Position numbers and translations under genes: made by a program. A stretch of DNA of 7,402 bases from DASYTH01 sp036002505 (GTDB taxonomy: Bacteria; Actinomycetota; Actinomycetes; Mycobacteriales; Pseudonocardiaceae). Below are positions 1 to 5,125 of this stretch, piece by piece. The notes under the pieces were generated by a model. That model saw only the letters and a program-made list of their open reading frames with translations, did not search any database and was not told the origin of the DNA. Positions within the stretch are counted from its first letter, which is position 1; every line of letters begins with the position of its first letter. The stretch spans positions 1 to 7,402 of the forward strand of contig NZ_DASYTH010000106.1 in NCBI RefSeq assembly GCF_036002505.1, in the 5' to 3' direction.

Positions 1-165
1 GCCATCAGCGCGCCACTCGCGGTGGAGGCCGTCGACCGCATCCTCACCGGCCGGACCAGGACCACCGGCGTCGCCTCCGCGGGCGCGGTCTTCGACGCCC
101 CGGACTTCCTCCGCGCCCTGTCCTCACACCTCACGCTGCACATCCCGCTCGACACACCCAGCTGA
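1..165 (+). CDS. C-terminal end of an unidentified protein, possibly saccharopine dehydrogenase-like
   Basis: The reading frame is open from base 1 and stops at TGA 163-165, giving the last 54 residues of a gene that starts left of the window. Codon third positions are almost all G or C, as expected for a real actinomycete gene. The visible tail contains GVASAGAVFDAPDFLRAL, which resembles the C-terminal end of saccharopine dehydrogenase-like NAD(P)-binding proteins. This is a weak resemblance, because the Rossmann motif that would decide it lies outside the window. It converges with the Mth938 operon on the other strand. No terminator hairpin is obvious in the gap. Coding status is fairly sure, the family is not. 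Confidence 0.5.
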   Translation, partial: AISAPLAVEAVDRILTGRTRTTGVASAGAVFDAPDFLRALSSHLTLHIPLDTPS

Positions 166-323
166 CCGGCGACCCGTGCCGGGATCCAGACCGTGGTCAG
201 TGCGGTCGATGAGCAGGCTCGCAGCAGGAAGCGCTGCGCGCTCGCCGCCGGCGGTCGAGTGGCTCGCCGACAACTCGTTCATCAGCGACGACCGCTGACG
301 CAACTCGACCGTCGCACACGCGG
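166..323. other. Gap between convergent genes
   Basis: This 158 bp stretch separates the plus-strand stop at 165 from the minus-strand stop at 324. A 29-codon frame (ATG 209 to TGA 296-298) lies inside it, but it has no ribosome binding site that I trust and no recognised relatives. I see no strong terminator hairpin. It may contain gene debris. Confidence 0.4.
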
Positions 324-698
324 TCAGCAGGTTGAGTGGAACAGTCCGGCAAGGGCACTGTTCTCGGCCAGGTCGTTGTAGATCTTCACCGCTTCGCGGG
401 TCTCCAGCACATGGACCTCGACGGACCGCTCCTCCAGGTACCGCAGCGTGGCCTGGTCGACGTGCAACTGCCGATCCATGCCTAGCGACAGGACAACGAC
501 GGTCGCACCGTGCGCGAGAAGCTCCTCAACATCGGCAACCTGGATCCCCGGCACATGCCGGGTTCCGGTCTCGGACCAGTCCCACGCCCGCCCGCCGCCC
601 GGATACAGCTTCCAGTCCTTCTCGACGCCGAGGCCATCGACCTCCATCCGGCCCCAGGACAGGTCCAGGATCTTCGGCGAGCGCTCACCTTGGCTCAC
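324..698 (-). CDS. Mth938-like (AAMDC/DUF498 fold) domain protein
   Basis: This is a 124-residue protein of the Mth938-like family, related to archaeal MTH938, human AAMDC and NDUFAF3. No enzymatic activity is established for the bacterial members. The family signature is clear: SPKILDLSWGRMEVDG near residues 7-22, KLYPGGGRAWDWSETGTRH at 30-48, PGIQ at 50-53, ATVVVLSLGM at 65-74, and the conserved ending GLFHSTC. I chose the GTG at 698 because GGGAG sits 6 bases upstream and the protein then starts at the usual place. A GTG 30 bases further upstream would add residues that the family lacks. The start overlaps the stop of the small upstream ORF as GTGA, so the genes are probably translationally coupled. 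It is the last gene of a three-gene operon with a JAMM-domain protein. Confidence 0.88.
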   Translation of the reverse strand: MSQGERSPKILDLSWGRMEVDGLGVEKDWKLYPGGGRAWDWSETGTRHVPGIQVADVEELLAHGATVVVLSLGMDRQLHVDQATLRYLEERSVEVHVLETREAVKIYNDLAENSALAGLFHSTC

Positions 699-862
699 GA
701 TCGACTCCCATCGGCGAAGGGACGGCACCGCGGGGCACCGCCGTACAGGTGTACCCGATCGTCAACCTCACGGACCGGAGCGGTGACCTGGAACAGGGTC
801 CGAGCGGGCCTCGGCATGGCGATCTGGACGGTCCACGGCTCGTTGTACCACTGCGCACGCAA
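695..862 (-). CDS. Small unrecognised ORF between the JAMM and Mth938 genes
   Basis: This is a frame of about 55 residues filling the gap between the JAMM gene and the Mth938 gene. The proposed start is TTG 862-860, only 4 bases after the JAMM stop. An in-frame ATG at 919 would overlap the JAMM gene by 53 bp and give 74 residues. The stop TGA (697-695) overlaps the GTG start of the next gene. The positional fit and the GC-rich third positions argue for a real gene; the lack of a clear ribosome binding site argues against. The protein has aromatic, strand-like patches (QWYNEPWTVQIAMP, TLFQVTAPV, DDRVHLYGG) followed by a 13-residue tail. I recognise no family. An internal Gly-Gly at residues 41-42 is notable beside a JAMM protein. 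Confidence 0.4.
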   Translation of the reverse strand: MRAQWYNEPWTVQIAMPRPARTLFQVTAPVREVDDRVHLYGGAPRCRPFADGSRS

Positions 863-866
863 GGGG

Positions 867-1529
867 TCACAAAGCTGTGGCGGCCCGGAGACCGAGGGCC
901 TCGGCGCAGGCGTGCACATCGGCCGGGGCGCCGTCGACGAGCAGGCTCAGCGGGACGACCTCAGGGCCGGGATAGGCCAACTCGCTGCCCTGCCGATCGT
1001 CGTACGCGCTGATGCCCAGCTCGCCGCCGTCCTTGTCCACCCGAAACGGCTGCAGCTGCGGCACCGGTCCGCGGTGAAACGAGACGATAAGGTGCCAGGA
1101 GAAGGCCGGATTGTGCAGCCGGAAGTCGATCCAGGAGAAGTTCGGCGGCTGCCGGCGATGACTGTGAAACATCGCCACGATCTCGCGCCCCGACGCCTCG
1201 ATCCGGCGGTATGCCTTTAGCAGATCGGTCGGGTCGGCCACGAAGCCGGCGTCATGGTGGCGCCGGAAGTACTGTCCCTGCGCCTCGAAGGCGGCACGGT
1301 TGCCCGGCTCGTTGCGCCGATTGCGGTGGACGTTCAGGAAAACCACGTCGGTAGCGCGAAACGGGACGCCGGGCTCGGCGACGAGAAGCCCGTACGACTT
1401 CAGACCGGCGTCGTGGATCCGGGTCGCCTCGCGGAGAAAGCGCAGGCACACCTCGGCCGGCATGCTGGCCGTCTCCGTGGTGCTCGGGTCACCCTGAGCC
1501 GAAATACACGCGGACAAGTACGAGTCCAT
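867..1529 (-). CDS. JAB1/MPN/Mov34 (JAMM) metalloprotease-like protein, probably glutamate-less
   Basis: The predicted protein has 220 residues. The start is ATG 1529, preceded by AGGAGG at 4 bases; the open frame upstream of it has no family similarity. A JAMM zinc motif is visible: FHSH with H122 and H124, seven residues, then S132 and D135 (SWID). JAB-domain enzymes use this motif to cleave isopeptide or peptide bonds after the C-terminus of ubiquitin-like or sulfur-carrier proteins. The family also needs a glutamate three residues before the G of the G-L-L strand motif. Here that strand reads LKSYGLLVAE, so the position is K44. The protein may therefore be a non-catalytic zinc binder, or may use another residue. 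Residues 54-80 form an insertion-like loop (FLNVHRNRRNEPGNRAAF). It heads the operon with the small ORF and the Mth938 gene. Fold assignment is good, substrate unknown. Confidence 0.82.
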   Translation of the reverse strand: MDSYLSACISAQGDPSTTETASMPAEVCLRFLREATRIHDAGLKSYGLLVAEPGVPFRATDVVFLNVHRNRRNEPGNRAAFEAQGQYFRRHHDAGFVADPTDLLKAYRRIEASGREIVAMFHSHRRQPPNFSWIDFRLHNPAFSWHLIVSFHRGPVPQLQPFRVDKDGGELGISAYDDRQGSELAYPGPEVVPLSLLVDGAPADVHACAEALGLRAATAL

Positions 1530-1781
1530 CACTCCTCCTGGCGGTGGCGTTGCATCGCTACCCAGGAGGCGGACGAGCGAGGGTAGATACAAGCAGCGGC
1601 GATGGCGATGTGTCGCCATCGCGACGTCTGCTCTCCCGCCGTGCCAGCCGATCACTTGACACGCCTAGCCCAACGAGGGGCCGCGCGCTGATTATGAGCA
1701 GGCGTGCCGCCACATCGCTCGCGAGACGGATGGTCGGGCCATGCTCCAGCGTTTGCTCGACTCCGTACTGGCAGGTTTGTC
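1530..1781. other. Intergenic region upstream of the JAMM operon
   Basis: This 252 bp region separates the JAMM operon start from the stop of the membrane protein gene; both lie on the minus strand. It should hold the operon promoter. On the minus strand a TATCTA (about 1586-1591) could serve as a -10 box, but no convincing -35 is spaced correctly. The only strong structural feature is the inverted repeat at 1599-1622. Confidence 0.4.
1599..1622. promoter_or_regulatory. Perfect 10 bp inverted repeat upstream of the JAMM gene
   Basis: GCGATGGCGA (1599-1608), a TGTG spacer and TCGCCATCGC (1613-1622) form a perfect 10+10 dyad, 70 bases before the JAMM start codon. It could be an operator for a dimeric repressor near the promoter, or a small RNA hairpin in the leader. 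Dyads of this size are not rare in GC-rich DNA, so the regulatory role is an inference. Confidence 0.3.
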
Positions 1782-2285
1782 TCAGCGCGGATCCTGGGTG
1801 TTGAGGGAAGCGGTGATGTCTCTGGCGCGTCGTTCGCCGATGAAGTCGTGTCCGAACATGGCGATCAGGATCGTGGCGATGAGTCCTGTGCCGTAGGGGG
1901 CGAGGACCAGTGCGAGCAGGCCGTTCGGCGCGAATGTTCGGGGTGCGCCGTTGCGTTCGTCCAGTGGCGCCTCGGCGATCTTGCGCAGCCCGGAGCGGAC
2001 ACCGAGGACCACGGTCAGGTCATAGAGGACAGCCATGGCCACTCGGATGGCGTCGTGTCGGTCGCCGAGGATGCCGATGGTGAATCCGACGGCCATACCG
2101 CCGACCAGGCCAAGCGCGAGCACGAAAACGATGACGGCGCCGACCCGCCGCCGCCAGTACGAGCCGTTTCGCGTCTGCCAGGTGGTGCCGAGGAACGGCA
2201 CCGGGACGACGCCGTTGTGCAGTCGCGCCTGAATACGCAGGCGGGCGTCGACGGTTTCCGCGGGGGTGGCTGCCTTCTTGGTCAT
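1782..2285 (-). CDS. Small membrane protein with three predicted helices, function unknown
   Basis: The predicted protein has 167 residues. I start it at ATG 2285, which has GGAG 6 bases upstream. Earlier in-frame ATGs lack this, and the extension looks non-coding. The N-terminal 47 residues are polar and charged, ending in YWRRR just before the first membrane segment. Hydrophobic segments lie at about 48-73 (VIVFVLALGLVGGMAVG), 80-96 (weaker, with one Asp) and 122-145 (LLALVLAPYGTGLIATILIA). The short C-terminal tail is charged. I see no catalytic or transporter motif and recognise no named family. It stands alone: the next minus-strand gene begins 252 bp further on. The positive-inside rule suggests that the basic N-terminal part is cytoplasmic. 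Confidence 0.65.
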   Translation of the reverse strand: MTKKAATPAETVDARLRIQARLHNGVVPVPFLGTTWQTRNGSYWRRRVGAVIVFVLALGLVGGMAVGFTIGILGDRHDAIRVAMAVLYDLTVVLGVRSGLRKIAEAPLDERNGAPRTFAPNGLLALVLAPYGTGLIATILIAMFGHDFIGERRARDITASLNTQDPR

Positions 2286-2341
2286 AGCCGGCTCCATCAA
2301 ACATGCGGCCAAGGCGGCCGTGACCAACTTTCCGCAAGGCC

Positions 2342-2575
2342 GTGTCCAAAGAGGATGGCCCCCCCGGGGCATTCGGATCAACACGGCCCGTCCCGGACCT
2401 TGATACCACTGCGTGCGAACAGGCCGGGCTGCCGATGGAGGTCCGAGCCGGATTCTCGGGCATGGACCGCGAAGCTGCCGAGACGGTCGCCGCCCTGTTC
2501 GTGGACAGCGTCCTGCCGGACGTCAGCGAATCCTTTGGCAACGGGCATGGAAACGGCTCCTCAGATGATCTCTGA
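2342..2575 (+). pseudogene. C-terminal relic of a tyrosine site-specific recombinase
   Basis: The frame is open from GTG 2342 to TGA 2573-2575. The part from about 2459, reading GMDREAAETVAALFVDSV, matches the helix that follows the catalytic tyrosine in actinobacterial phage/AICE integrases (the usual context is Tyr-x-H-x-x-P-G-M-x-x-E-A-A). The residues before it match no integrase motif: there is no GH box and no catalytic Tyr, so only the tail of an integrase survives. The stop codon lies inside a strong hairpin, which is directly followed by TGGTAGCGGG. This is the same order (integrase tail, hairpin, tRNA CCA end) as at 4880-4962. The identification rests on one short helix and on context. 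It could alternatively be an unrelated small gene. Confidence 0.5.
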
Positions 2576-2585
2576 GGGGCCGTTT
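2551..2585. terminator. Strong bidirectional hairpin terminator
   Basis: Two 15-base arms (2551-2565 and 2571-2585), beginning AAACGGC and ending GCCGTTT, pair with one G-T wobble around the loop TGATC. The A-rich and T-rich ends make it usable in both directions. It covers the stop of the integrase relic and lies 4 bases from the tRNA-like CCA end. Confidence 0.7.
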
Positions 2586-2589
2586 CTCC

Positions 2590-2599
2590 TGGTAGCGGG
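2590..2599 (-). other. Probable decayed attachment site: tRNA 3' terminus scrap
   Basis: TGGTAGCGGG on the plus strand equals the last 10 bases (CCCGCTACCA) of the initiator tRNA fragment found at 4918-4962. It has the same orientation and the same distance behind a hairpin. Bases beyond 2599 no longer match a tRNA. Ten bases alone could be chance; the matching context makes a decayed att site plausible. Confidence 0.4.
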
Positions 2600-2630
2600 C
2601 CGCAGCCGCATCGATAAGTCTCGAAGCGTT

Positions 2631-2650
2631 CTGGTTACACATCTGGTTAC
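2631..2650 (+). repeat. Direct repeat pair, 12 bp period (arm-site-like)
   Basis: CTGGTTAC occurs at 2631-2638 and again at 2643-2650. The same GGTTAC spacing is found beside the intact tRNA-fMet site (4850-4867). Pairs of short direct repeats one helical turn apart near an att core are typical integrase arm-type binding sites. The role is inferred from position. Confidence 0.4.
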
Positions 2651-3078
2651 GGATGGCGGGGCCGATCCCCGGCCCGCCTGAGCCCCGGCCATTTCAGCCG
2701 GTCCGTGAGTCGGCGAGCCTCGCAGCGTTGAGGGACATTGCGCGGCCGTCGTTTCCCCCAATTCGCGAGCACATGACCTGTTGACAGTCCTTTGGGGACA
2801 CAAGGGACACGAGGGTCGCCGGTCGCGTCCGCTGGCGTGGTGTAAGAGACGGCTAACGAACAACTCCACGCATAAGATCAGAAACCACGGATCAGCGTCC
2901 GGCGCACACCGGTTGAGACAAACTGGCTCAGCGGTGACGCCTGGAACTCGGCGACCCGCACGTACTGCACGAAGAGGCTGGGGGCTGCTCATGCAGGCCT
3001 CGTACGCCGCCGGCCTGCTGCTCGCCGGCCTCGGCCGGTCGGCGCTCATCGACCCCTTAGCCGGCGCCCCCCATGACC
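2651..3078. other. Stretch without a gene I can support
   Basis: This stretch holds only weak frames. A plus-strand frame ends at 3117-3119; its last 42 codons from ATG 2991 include a hydrophobic run (YAAGLLLAGLG), but I see no ribosome binding site or family. A TTGACA at 2781-2786 lacks a matching -10. The section about 2850-2900 is more AT-rich than its surroundings, which suggests foreign or eroded DNA. Confidence 0.4.
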
Positions 3079-3117
3079 AGGGCGTCCTCGTCGCGAACGC
3101 GAAGAGAGGGACGCCCT
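3079..3117 (-). terminator. Hairpin downstream of the 3138-3497 gene
   Basis: AGGGCGTCC (3079-3087) pairs perfectly with GGACGCCCT (3109-3117) around a 21-base loop, which can itself fold (TCGCGAACGCGA). It lies 20 bases past the stop of the minus-strand gene, where a terminator is expected. There is no T run, as is common in actinomycetes. Confidence 0.5.
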
Positions 3118-3137
3118 GATCATGCCCGAATCGACGG

Positions 3138-3497
3138 TTACATGTACCCGACTTCCTGCAGGGCGCTCGTGTAGTTGCCCATGAGCTGCTGCACGGACTG
3201 GTCGTCGCCGCCCGCGTAGACCTGGATCTCGAAGTCCGACACGATGGACTCGGCTTGGGCGTTGAGCCGGAGCGTCTCGTCCTCCGCGAGGATCTTCAAC
3301 AGCTCCTCGACCTGGCCGTCGAGGATCATGAAGCCGCTCGCCGGCCCGGTCACCGCGAAATACTCACGGTGGCTGTGCACTCGGCCCTGCTTGGTCAGTT
3401 CCTCGAACCGCTCGACCGCCTTGCCGAAGACATCGAGTCCCTTGGCCTCCCGGTTCGGAACGCCGGCCCCCCACCGGATCAACACGGCACCGTTCAT
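3138..3497 (-). CDS. Conserved actinobacterial protein of unknown function
   Basis: The predicted protein has 119 residues. I chose ATG 3497 because GGAGGGGG lies about 4-5 bases upstream and the frame before it reads like non-coding DNA. The sequence is soluble and acidic with no signal peptide or membrane helix. It begins MNGAVLIRWGAGVPNREAKG, has a helix-like FGKAVERFEELTKQGRVHSH at 24-43, then FAVTGPASGFMILDG. It ends QVYAGGDDQSVQQLMGNY followed by SALQEVGYM. I recall similar short proteins in actinomycetes, where they are annotated hypothetical; the pattern of a strand, a helix and repeated strands suggests a ferredoxin-like (dimeric alpha-beta barrel) fold, which is inference. It is a single gene with its own terminator, lying between integration scars, so it may be cargo of an element or stranded chromosomal DNA. 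Confidence 0.75.
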   Translation of the reverse strand: MNGAVLIRWGAGVPNREAKGLDVFGKAVERFEELTKQGRVHSHREYFAVTGPASGFMILDGQVEELLKILAEDETLRLNAQAESIVSDFEIQVYAGGDDQSVQQLMGNYTSALQEVGYM

Positions 3498-3514
3498 GGC
3501 TCCCCCTCCGGTGC

Positions 3515-3730
3515 TCATCGACATGCGCCGGCTCGCCCCGCGATCCGCGGGAACGCGGTCGAGGGACGGCCGCTCGCCTGACTCCTCCACTGTACGACCG
3601 GCTGTACCCGTTGGGCAGGGTCGGAGTTCTCGGTGTTGTGTCGTTCGGTGTCGACGGTGCTGAGCCGCGCTTTGGTGAGGATTTCCAGGCGTGTGGCCGA
3701 GTCGTACACCACTCCAGCGGACGAAACCAT
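3515..3730 (-). CDS. Doubtful small ORF upstream of the 3138-3497 gene
   Basis: This 71-residue frame runs from ATG 3730 to a TGA 17 bases before the next gene's start. The first 40 residues (for example GVVYDSATRLEILTKARL) have a protein-like composition and mostly GC-rich third positions. The remainder is Arg/Pro/Ser-rich, like out-of-frame GC DNA. The start has GGAGG immediately adjacent, too close for normal initiation; an in-frame GTG a few codons later is no better. No family is recognised. It may be the leader region of the downstream gene, not a protein. Confidence 0.2.
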   Translation of the reverse strand: MVSSAGVVYDSATRLEILTKARLSTVDTERHNTENSDPAQRVQPVVQWRSQASGRPSTAFPRIAGRAGACR

Positions 3731-4848
3731 CCTCCGCCCTTCGAGGCGGTCGACCGGCTTGTAGCTGCGGCTTCACCACCGAGGAAGAGGCGTGGAGCGC
3801 GGCTGTGAAGGCCAACACTGCCGCCGACACCGGCCGCCGGGTACCGCCGTCGCGGCGTACCATCGCCGAGTTCTTCGCCGAGTGGCTGACCGCCGTGCGG
3901 CATTCCCTCAAGCCCTCGACCTACGCCAACTACGCCGACGTGGTGCGAATCATTGGCAAGCGACGGCTTCAGGACATCGACGTGCCGACGCTCGACGAGC
4001 TGTACCGGCATCTCCTGCGCGAAGGTCGCTGCAAGCCCGACACAAACGTCGCCAGGTACGACTACTGGCGTACCCGCAGGCTGGCCGCGATCGAGCTGCC
4101 GCCGAGAGAAATCGCGCGGCAGAGCGGTACCAGCATCCACGCCGCCCGCGCGGCCGTGCAGCGCTACCGGCGCGGCCGCGTCCCGACAGCGACGACGCCC
4201 GGCTTGGCCCCGAAGACGGTCAAGAATGTGCACCGGATGCTGCATCGGGCGCTAAGTGATGCGGTGGCGTGGGGCTACCTGGCGGCAAACCCGGCAACCC
4301 ATGCGAGCCTGCCCAGGGAGCGACGCAGGAGCGCACGGCAGCGGGGCAAGACATGGACCGCCGAACGCCTGGTTGAAGGTTGCGACGCAGGACCGCGACG
4401 CCGCGATGTGGGTTGCAAGACGGCCAGCGGCCGACGCACCATCGCGCTCGATCCACTCACCGCATCGTACCTGCGTCGCCATCTGGCGATGCTCGCCGAC
4501 GAGCGACGGGAGTTCGGTGCGATGTACCGCCACCACGGCAAGCTGTTCTGTCACCCAGACGGCCGCCCGATCCACCCCGACACGATCACACGCCGGTTCG
4601 ACCGCCTGGTCGACCGGACCGGGGTGCCCCTGATCCGGCCGCACGATGTTCGGCACACCTTCGCCACGCTCTCGTTCGACGCGGGGGTCGAGCCAAAGGT
4701 GGTAGCCGACCGCATCGGGCACGCCAACATGGCGTACACCCTGACGATCTACACCCACCGCTCTACCGGCCACGATCAACCGGCCGCCGACAAGGCCGCC
4801 TCCCGAGGACTGCCCGGAGGCGTAACTGGGCCGGGTTGCAAGGCCCGA

Positions 4849-4867
4849 TGGTTACCGATCGGGTTAC
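4849..4867 (+). repeat. Direct repeat pair, 12 bp period, integrase-side arm of the fMet site
   Basis: TGGTTAC (4849-4855) and GGGTTAC (4861-4867) share GGTTAC at a 12 bp period. They lie between the integrase relic and the tRNA-derived core, where integrase arm-type sites are expected. The spacing matches the pair at 2631-2650. Confidence 0.45.
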
Positions 4868-4879
4868 ATCACGCATGCG

Positions 4880-4913
4880 AAAGGCCCCCGGAGAGATCTC
4901 TCCGGAGGCCTTT
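4880..4913. terminator. Hairpin terminator between integrase relic and tRNA end
   Basis: AAAGGCC...GGAGAGA and TCTCTCCGGAGGCCTTT form a stem of about 17 bp with one mismatch, centred on AGATCT and followed by TTTTCC. It can stop transcription from the integrase side and, read the other way, from the tRNA side. It has the same layout and similar centre as the hairpin at 2551-2585. Confidence 0.75.
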
Positions 4914-4917
4914 TCCC

Positions 4918-4962
4918 TGGTAGCGGGGACAGGATTTGAACCTGCGACCTCTGGGTTATGAG
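4918..4962 (-). other. Attachment core: 3' part of the initiator tRNA-fMet(CAU) gene
   Basis: On the minus strand this is the 3' 45 bases of a tRNA: anticodon loop CTCATAA, stem CCCAG, variable loop, T-arm GCAGGTTCAAATCCTGT, acceptor strand CCCCGCT, discriminator A and encoded CCA. CCC directly after the CAU loop is the mark of initiator tRNA, which has three G-C pairs there. The partner strand (CTGGG) and the acceptor 5' strand (AGCGGGG or CGCGGGG) are absent to the right, where unrelated sequence begins at the loop edge. It is therefore not a working tRNA. It is an att core of an element that integrates into the initiator tRNA gene, cut at the anticodon loop as is usual for such integrases. 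Confidence 0.85.
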
Positions 4963-5102
4963 GTGGCCAAGGGACGTCCCGCCGTGCCTCGCGATGGCCT
5001 ACCTGTCCTGGTCAGCCGACGTACCGTCGTGCCGCACGGGCAGTCCTGTCCTCTTGATCCCAGCGGTCCCGCACCGTCTCGTTAGCACTGGCGTTAGCAA
5101 AT
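4963..5102. other. Flank of the fMet core, cut by the IS
   Basis: This 140 bp holds no complete gene. On the minus strand a frame ends at TGA 5012-5014 with about 28 codons (ending ARAARRYVG) before the IS cuts it, possibly the tail of a lost gene. It also carries the 12 bp-period repeat pair at 5081-5099, so it could be the second arm of an attP. Confidence 0.35.
5081..5099 (+). repeat. Direct repeat pair, 12 bp period, other arm of the fMet site
   Basis: GTTAGCA occurs at 5081-5087 and 5093-5099. The period equals that of the GGTTAC pairs at 2631 and 4849, and the motif shares GTTA. Its place across the core from the integrase fits the opposite attP arm. It stops 3-4 bp short of the presumed IS end. 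Confidence 0.4.
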
Positions 5103-5125
5103 GGGTGCGGCTCTCCTGAGGGTGT

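Larger units (their letters stand above)
3769..4923 (+). pseudogene. Tyrosine integrase relic with N-terminal loss and an internal deletion
   Basis: Similarity to actinobacterial phage/AICE integrases begins abruptly at GFTTEEEAW (3769). A SAM-like core-binding domain follows (PSRRTIAEFFAEWL at about 3847, SLKPSTYANY at about 3904, LAPKTVKNVHRMLHRALSDAV at about 4204). The catalytic part keeps KTASGRRTIALD (about 4420), HDVRHTF (4642-4662, second Arg at 4651), IGHANMAYT and the nucleophile Tyr (4750-4752). Between TWTAERL (about 4354) and KTASGRRT there are only about 15 residues, where the family has roughly 70 including the TGxRRGE box with catalytic Arg I. A +1-type frame there reads ATQDRDAAMW, the expected next helix, so a frameshift and a deletion are both present. 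The frame runs past the usual end to TAG 4921-4923 inside the tRNA end. The enzyme should be inactive. Confidence 0.85.

Noticed and set aside
209..298. Plus-strand frame of 29 codons ending SPPAVEWLADNSFISDDR
   Set aside because: The composition is protein-like, but it has no ribosome binding site and is too short to identify; it may be debris.
2020..2541. Minus-strand frame of 173 codons
   Set aside because: It runs across the start of the membrane protein gene in another frame, and is Arg/Pro-rich as expected for an out-of-frame reading of GC-rich DNA.
2781..3119. Plus-strand frame of 112 codons with a TTGACA nearby
   Set aside because: No ribosome binding site, no family similarity, poor composition in the first 70 codons, and the TTGACA has no properly spaced -10. 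Only its last 42 codons might be a relic.
4380..4961. Plus-strand frame of 193 codons ending VAGTGFEPATSGL
   Set aside because: It overlaps the integrase relic out of frame, and its end is antisense tRNA-fMet read as protein.
4918..5000. Complete tRNA-fMet gene
   Set aside because: The 5' acceptor strand, D-arm and 5' anticodon stem are not present to the right of 4962.
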